The notes beneath the pieces are model-generated. The model saw only the letters and a program-made list of their open reading frames with translations. It searched no databases and was not told the origin of the DNA. The translations under genes and the position numbers were made by a program. A stretch of DNA of 64,000 bases from Pelagibacterales bacterium SAG-MED29 (GTDB taxonomy: Bacteria; Pseudomonadota; Alphaproteobacteria; Pelagibacterales; Pelagibacteraceae): positions 62,001 to 126,000 of the forward strand of contig JACWDZ010000001.1 in the NCBI GenBank assembly GCA_014653815.1, read 5' to 3'. This document shows, piece by piece, positions 59,708-64,000 of this stretch (the first letter of the stretch is position 1; each line of letters opens with the position of its first letter).

Positions 59708-60841
59708 ATGCTTGAAATTTATCTACCTATAGCACAAGTTAAAGTAGATATTTTTTTACTTCTTTTTTTAAGTTTTTCAGTAGGAGTTTTATCTGGATTG
59801 TTTGGAGTTGGTGGAGGGTTTTTAATGACTCCGTTTCTTATATTTATGGGAATCCCCCCAGTTTACGCAGTACCTAATGAAGTGAATAATATTTTAGCTA
59901 CCTCTGTATCAGGTTCTCTAACTCACTGGTTTAAAAATACATTAGATTACAAGATGGGATTATTGATAGTAAGCGGAGGCATTATTGGAACACTCTTAGG
60001 AATAACTACATTTACATATTTTTCAGAAATTGGAAAAATTAGTTTAATTATCTCTTTATTATATATGTATTTATTAGCAATAGTAGGAACTTTAATGATT
60101 ATCGAAGGAGTTAAAGAAGTTGATCAAGCTAGAAAAAAAATAATTATTAAAAAAAAATTGCATGAACATAATTGGTTTCAAGGACTTCCGTTCAGAACTC
60201 GCTTTCCTAAATCAAAATTATACGAAAGTGCATTAACACCTATTTTTCTAGGTTTAGTAGTAGGGTTTGTTGCTGCAATGATGGGAATAGGCGGAGCATT
60301 TCTTATGGTTCCGGCTATGATTTATATAGTTGGAATGCCTGTTAAATTTATACCAGGTACATCTTTATTTGTTACAATTTTTATTAGTGCAATTGTGACT
60401 ATACTTCATGCGTTTAATTATGGATCGATTGATTTAACTTTAGTTGTACCACTAATACTAGGATCAATTTTAGGCGTTCAGTTAGGACAAAAGATAGGTC
60501 AATACTTAGACAGCTCTCATTTAAAAACGTTATTTGCATTACTATTATGTGCAGTAGCTATTGCAATCGCTTATGACTCTTTCTTCAGAGATAAAACAAA
60601 TGAAATTGTTAACAATCAAGTAGTAAGTAGTAATTTAAATATTTTTGCAGAATTTACATTAAGATTTTCGAATGAGTCTCCGCTATTATATGGAGCCTTC
60701 GCAATAATTTTAGCTATAACGTTAGGAGCTTTAGCTGCCTGGATGAGAAAATTCATGAGCCCAATAGTTAAAAAATTATTAAGTGAATTTAGAGATAAGA
60801 ATAAAACCAAGAAAGAAGAAGTAAAATTCCCAGAGAAATAA
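59708..60841 (+). CDS. TSUP family (TauE/SafE) permease, probable sulfite/organosulfur exporter
   Basis: A 377-residue membrane protein with about nine hydrophobic helices in two repeats. The TSUP signature GLFGVGGGFLMTPFLIFMGIPP near residue 33 is repeated as GFVAAMMGIGGAFLMVPAMIYIVG near 177. The fusion of both repeats with a longer central loop (QARKKIIIKKKLHEH) and the 8-10 helix pattern are normal. TauE-type members export sulfite from sulfonate breakdown in several bacteria. Here it lies between aprMBA and suyAB, which supports a sulfite role. The exact ligand is unproven. Confidence 0.87.
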   Translation: MLEIYLPIAQVKVDIFLLLFLSFSVGVLSGLFGVGGGFLMTPFLIFMGIPPVYAVPNEVNNILATSVSGSLTHWFKNTLDYKMGLLIVSGGIIGTLLGITTFTYFSEIGKISLIISLLYMYLLAIVGTLMIIEGVKEVDQARKKIIIKKKLHEHNWFQGLPFRTRFPKSKLYESALTPIFLGLVVGFVAAMMGIGGAFLMVPAMIYIVGMPVKFIPGTSLFVTIFISAIVTILHAFNYGSIDLTLVVPLILGSILGVQLGQKIGQYLDSSHLKTLFALLLCAVAIAIAYDSFFRDKTNEIVNNQVVSSNLNIFAEFTLRFSNESPLLYGAFAIILAITLGALAAWMRKFMSPIVKKLLSEFRDKNKTKKEEVKFPEK

Positions 60842-60846
60842 AATTT

Positions 60847-62013
60847 TTAAGCACTTCTATAAAGTTTTGTCATTACAAATTCTTTATGACCTAATGCTTC
60901 GGCACAAGTAAGTCTACCATTGGCAACTCTTAATGTTTCTTTGATCAATTCATCTCCTGCTTGAGATAAATTCATTTCTCTAGACAAAATTTTTGAAACA
61001 TCACAGTCGACATGTTCCTTCATTAATTTTGCAGTTAAAGGATTTGCAGTAAGTTTAACAACTGGCTCAATTGGGTTTCCAATTATATTTCCTTGTCCTG
61101 TAGGAAATAAATGAATATTAAAACCACCAGCAGCTTGTAGAGTCACACATTCTGCTGCAGCTGAAGAAGTATCCATAAAATATAAACCTTTTCCTTTTTT
61201 TGGTTCTTCAGCGGGTTCAAGTACATCAATAAACTTTAAGTTACCAATCTTTTGAAAGTTTCCAAAAGCTTTTTCCTCTATTGTAGTTAATCCACCAGCA
61301 ATATTTCCAGCAGTAGGCTGACTTTCAGAAAGATCATCAGTTGCTTCTTTTAAAATAAAATCATTATAGGAAGTCCAAGTTTTCATGAACTTATCTTTTG
61401 CTTCTTGAGTTGCTCCTCTAGCAGCGCATACTGTTTCTGCTCCAGTTAACTCAGATGTTTCTCCAAAACATAAATGAACTCCAAAAGGTTCCAATTTTTC
61501 CATTAGATTACCTACAGTAGGATTTGATGCTAATCCGGAAGTAGTATCTGACTCACCACATTTAACCGAAATCCATAAGTCACTTAAAGGGCATTCTTCT
61601 CTTTGTTTTTCTGAAGCCCATTGAGAAAATTCTTGAGCTTTTTTAGATGCTTTCATAATTGTACCAATGTCTCCAGTCCTTTCGATATGAAAACCTTCTA
61701 CAGGCTTACCTGTTTTTGCTATTTCATCTACTATTCTTTTAGTCCATTTAGGCTCAATACCAATAACTATTACTGCAGCTACATTTGGATTTTTCCCAGT
61801 TCCTATCATTGTTCTAAAATGTAATTCGAGATCAGCTCCAAATTGTAATCTTCCGTATGAGTGAGGCAAGGCAATTGTTCCTTTAATATTATTTGCTACA
61901 GCTTCTGCACAAGCATTTGAAATATCATCAACAGGAAGAATGATTACATGATTTCTAGTACCAGCTCTTCCATTTTCTCTTTTATAACCTAAAAAACTTT
62001 TTGGAATTTCCAT
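60847..62013 (-). CDS. suyB: Sulfolactate sulfo-lyase large subunit SuyB (UxaA family)
   Basis: SuyB with SuyA splits (2R)-sulfolactate to pyruvate and sulfite. The 388-residue protein belongs to the altronate/galactarate dehydratase C-terminal family: [24 protein letters not shown] at residues 6-29, [20 protein letters not shown] near 46, [23 protein letters not shown] near 149 and [24 protein letters not shown] near 295. Cysteines for an iron-sulfur centre are present. The closest reading is SuyB because suyA, xsc and the sulfite genes flank it; sugar-acid dehydratase is the alternative. It lies 4 bp downstream of suyA. Confidence 0.83.
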   Translation of the reverse strand: MEIPKSFLGYKRENGRAGTRNHVIILPVDDISNACAEAVANNIKGTIALPHSYGRLQFGADLELHFRTMIGTGKNPNVAAVIVIGIEPKWTKRIVDEIAKTGKPVEGFHIERTGDIGTIMKASKKAQEFSQWASEKQREECPLSDLWISVKCGESDTTSGLASNPTVGNLMEKLEPFGVHLCFGETSELTGAETVCAARGATQEAKDKFMKTWTSYNDFILKEATDDLSESQPTAGNIAGGLTTIEEKAFGNFQKIGNLKFIDVLEPAEEPKKGKGLYFMDTSSAAAECVTLQAAGGFNIHLFPTGQGNIIGNPIEPVVKLTANPLTAKLMKEHVDCDVSKILSREMNLSQAGDELIKETLRVANGRLTCAEALGHKEFVMTKLYRSA

Positions 62014-62017
62014 TAAA

Positions 62018-62305
62018 TTACCATTTCTTAGTTTTTACATTATGAACATGAACATGATCACCTTTTTTTATTGATTTAACAACTTTACCAATGTCATGAC
62101 CATATTTTAATATCGTATCACCCTCTTTTAGATCTTTAAGGGCGATTTTATGACCCAAAGGAATTTCATTTGTTGAGCTGACTTTGATTGTTTTGTCATT
62201 TTCCATTATCCAAGCGCTACAATCTTGGCCTTTTTTGGTTTTTTCTATCACGACAACTCCAACGTTATCTTTTTCGTCGTGAATAATAAGGTCTGGCTGT
62301 GACAT
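62018..62305 (-). CDS. suyA: Sulfolactate sulfo-lyase small subunit SuyA (SAF domain)
   Basis: The small subunit of the SuyAB lyase, 95 residues, matching the SAF-domain half of UxaA-type dehydratases. [32 protein letters not shown] is the beta-rich start, [45 protein letters not shown] the core with the conserved GHDIG and HVHNV. Length is that of SuyA. It is divergent from xsc with 73 bp between starts; the shared region presumably holds promoters for both directions. The role is inferred from pairing with SuyB and Xsc. Confidence 0.83.
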   Translation of the reverse strand: MSQPDLIIHDEKDNVGVVVIEKTKKGQDCSAWIMENDKTIKVSSTNEIPLGHKIALKDLKEGDTILKYGHDIGKVVKSIKKGDHVHVHNVKTKKW

Positions 62306-62378
62306 AAAATATTTAATGGATATAGACTAAATTTTGATATATTTAAAGTATGTTTTAAATTTTTTTTAAAGGATTTCT

Positions 62379-64000
62379 ATGGCAAAAATGACAACAGAAG
62401 AAGCTTTTGTAAAAGTTCTACAAATGCATGGTATTGAACATGCTTTTGGTATTATCGGATCAGCTTTTATGCCTATCTCTGATATTTTTCCTGATGCAGG
62501 AATCACATTTTGGGATGTTGCTCATGAAACTAATGGCGGATTAATCGCCGATGGATATACTCGAGCAACAGGAAAGATGTCTATGGTAATCGCACAAAAT
62601 GGCCCTGGCATTACCGGATTAGTTACGCCAATCAAAACAGCTTACTGGAATCACACTCCATTACTTTTAGTAACTCCTCAAGCTGCAAATAAAACAATGG
62701 GACAAGGTGGATTTCAAGAAGTAGAACAGATGAATTTATTTAAAGATATGGTTTGTTATCAAGAAGAAGTGAGAGATCCGTCTAGAATGGCTGAAGTATT
62801 AAATCGTGTTATTGAAAAAGCAATTAGAGGATCTGCCCCGGCACAAATTAACGTACCAAGAGATTATTGGACTCAAGTTATAGATATAGATCTACCTCCA
62901 ATTGTTAGATTAGAAAGGCAAGCAGGGGGAGCAGAAGCTATTGATAAAGCAGCAAAATTATTATCTGATGCAAAATTCCCTGTTATTTTATCTGGAGCTG
63001 GAGTTGTTATTGGCGGAGCAATTGATGATTGTGTGAAATTAGCCGAAAAATTAGATTCACCAGTATGTTCTGGCTACCAACACAATGATAGTTTTCCAGG
63101 AAGCCATCCTTTAGCAGTTGGACCTTTAGGATATAATGGCTCCAAAGCAGGAATGGAATTAATATCAAAGGCGGATGTAGTTTTAGCTCTAGGAACCAGA
63201 TTAAATCCTTTTTCTACTTTACCTGGATATGGAATTGATTATTGGCCCAAGAATGCAAAAATAATTCAAGTTGATATGAATTCTGATAGAATTGGCTTAA
63301 CAAAAAAAGTAACAGTTGGTATTTGTGGAGATTCAAAACTAGTAGCTCAACAGTTATTAAGTAAACTTTCTTCAAAAGCGGGTGATACAGATAGAAAGAA
63401 AAGAAAAGATTTAATCCATCAGACTAAATCAGCTTGGTTACAAAAATTATCAAGTCTAGACCATGAGGATGATGATCCGGGTACAGTCTGGAATAAAGAA
63501 GCGAGAGAAAGAGATAAAGATAGAATGTCACCAAGACAAGCCTGGAGAGCTATACAAGCTGGAATGCCTAACGATGTAATTATATCAAGTGATATTGGAA
63601 ACAATTGTGCAATAGGGAATGCATACCCTACATTTGAAAAAGGTAGAAAATATCTAGCACCTGGTTTATTTGGCCCTTGTGGTTATGGGTTTCCATCAAT
63701 ACTTGGAGCAAAAATTGGCTGTCCAGATACTCCTGTTATAGGTTTTGCTGGTGACGGAGCTTTTGGAATTAGCATGAATGAAATGAGCTCGTGCGCTCGA
63801 AAAGAGTGGCCAGCTATATCAATGGTAATTTTTAGAAATTATCAATGGGGAGCAGAAAAAAGAAATTCTATATTATGGTTTGATGATAATTTTATTGGAA
63901 CAGAATTAGATCCAGAATTAAGTTATTCTAAAGTAGCTAACGCTTGTGGTTTAAAGGGTGTTACCGTTAAAACTATGGAAGAAACTACAAAAGCAATAAA
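62379..64000 (+). CDS. xsc: Sulfoacetaldehyde acetyltransferase Xsc (partial, C-terminus off the window)
   Basis: A TPP enzyme that turns sulfoacetaldehyde and phosphate into acetyl phosphate and sulfite. The visible 540 codons of a family length of about 590 start at ATG 62379 after an AAAGGA ribosome-binding site. The N-terminal VLQMHGIEHAFGIIGSAFMPISDIFPDAGITFWDVAHETNGGLIADGYTRATGK carries the TPP glutamate, and VIGFAGDGAFGISMNEMSSCARKEWP near 453 holds the TPP-Mg motif. PQAANKTMGQGGFQEVEQ near 104 is typical of Xsc. The reading frame is open to the end. Sequence to the right is needed for the last about 50 residues. Confidence 0.94.
   Translation, partial: MAKMTTEEAFVKVLQMHGIEHAFGIIGSAFMPISDIFPDAGITFWDVAHETNGGLIADGYTRATGKMSMVIAQNGPGITGLVTPIKTAYWNHTPLLLVTPQAANKTMGQGGFQEVEQMNLFKDMVCYQEEVRDPSRMAEVLNRVIEKAIRGSAPAQINVPRDYWTQVIDIDLPPIVRLERQAGGAEAIDKAAKLLSDAKFPVILSGAGVVIGGAIDDCVKLAEKLDSPVCSGYQHNDSFPGSHPLAVGPLGYNGSKAGMELISKADVVLALGTRLNPFSTLPGYGIDYWPKNAKIIQVDMNSDRIGLTKKVTVGICGDSKLVAQQLLSKLSSKAGDTDRKKRKDLIHQTKSAWLQKLSSLDHEDDDPGTVWNKEARERDKDRMSPRQAWRAIQAGMPNDVIISSDIGNNCAIGNAYPTFEKGRKYLAPGLFGPCGYGFPSILGAKIGCPDTPVIGFAGDGAFGISMNEMSSCARKEWPAISMVIFRNYQWGAEKRNSILWFDDNFIGTELDPELSYSKVANACGLKGVTVKTMEETTKAI

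Noticed and set aside
1-64000. Prophage, transposon, CRISPR array, tRNA or rRNA genes
   Set aside because: No integrase, transposase, phage structural genes, regularly spaced repeats or tRNA-like cloverleaf was seen in any intergenic gap.

Overview
The window looks like chromosomal DNA of a SAR11-clade alphaproteobacterium (Pelagibacterales, 'Candidatus Pelagibacter' type). The DNA is very AT-rich, intergenic gaps are often under 10 bp, many stops and starts overlap by 1-8 bp, and the gene content is typical of that clade: glycine-riboswitch-controlled gcvTHP, aprMBA, suyAB/xsc, tripartite tricarboxylate and branched-chain amino acid transporters, and an AcuI-type reductase. Taxonomy is inferred from gene content and protein resemblance, not from a marker search. 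I saw no tRNA, rRNA, CRISPR array, insertion sequence or prophage.

Layout. 1-2082 (minus): purine breakdown (ureidoglycolate lyase, cut by the window edge; allantoicase; PuuE allantoinase). 2104-6044: a CsiD/GlaH-type glutarate hydroxylase followed by a complete TctCBA transporter. 6174-15444: an outer-membrane barrel, DoxX, an AbrB-type permease, a ProC-like reductase, a full Liv ABC system with its binding protein convergent to it, a CsaA-like protein and a LysE exporter. 15448-22489: aconitase-PrpD pair and three membrane proteins. 22534-27053: tandem glycine riboswitch and gcvT-gcvH-gcvP. 27057-38342: a block rich in functions tied to light and oxidative damage (FAD oxidoreductase/DUF1365/CFA-like methylase/DUF3833, TspO, MsrA, two photolyase-family proteins, DUF2256, DCC protein, SDRs). 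38345-50000: housekeeping genes (HisI, FolE, AcuI, LysR, RseP, HU, Amt, RecX, CysQ) mixed with uncharacterised genes. 49925-54577: MnmA, a structured-RNA candidate, a 27-residue basic protein, a PLP lyase and an MFS permease. 54752-64000: a CADD-family protein, a minimal nucleotidyltransferase, AprMBA, a TSUP exporter, SuyAB and Xsc (cut by the window edge).

How the genes fit together. SuyAB and Xsc release sulfite from sulfolactate and sulfoacetaldehyde. The TSUP protein could export that sulfite and AprMBA could oxidise it to APS, so the right end reads as an organosulfonate/sulfite module. Allantoin breakdown yields glyoxylate and urea. The glycine cleavage system is set by intracellular glycine. 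The photolyase/MsrA/CFA block fits life in sunlit surface water.

The best candidate for something undescribed is at 51125-51302. It is an intergenic RNA with four hairpins, a perfect 7-nt loop-loop complementarity and an intrinsic terminator, and I could not assign it to a known family. Several very short genes (27-47 codons) are also annotated here: DUF2256, a CxxC/CxxC zinc-ribbon protein, a very basic ribosomal-protein-like peptide and two single-helix membrane proteins.
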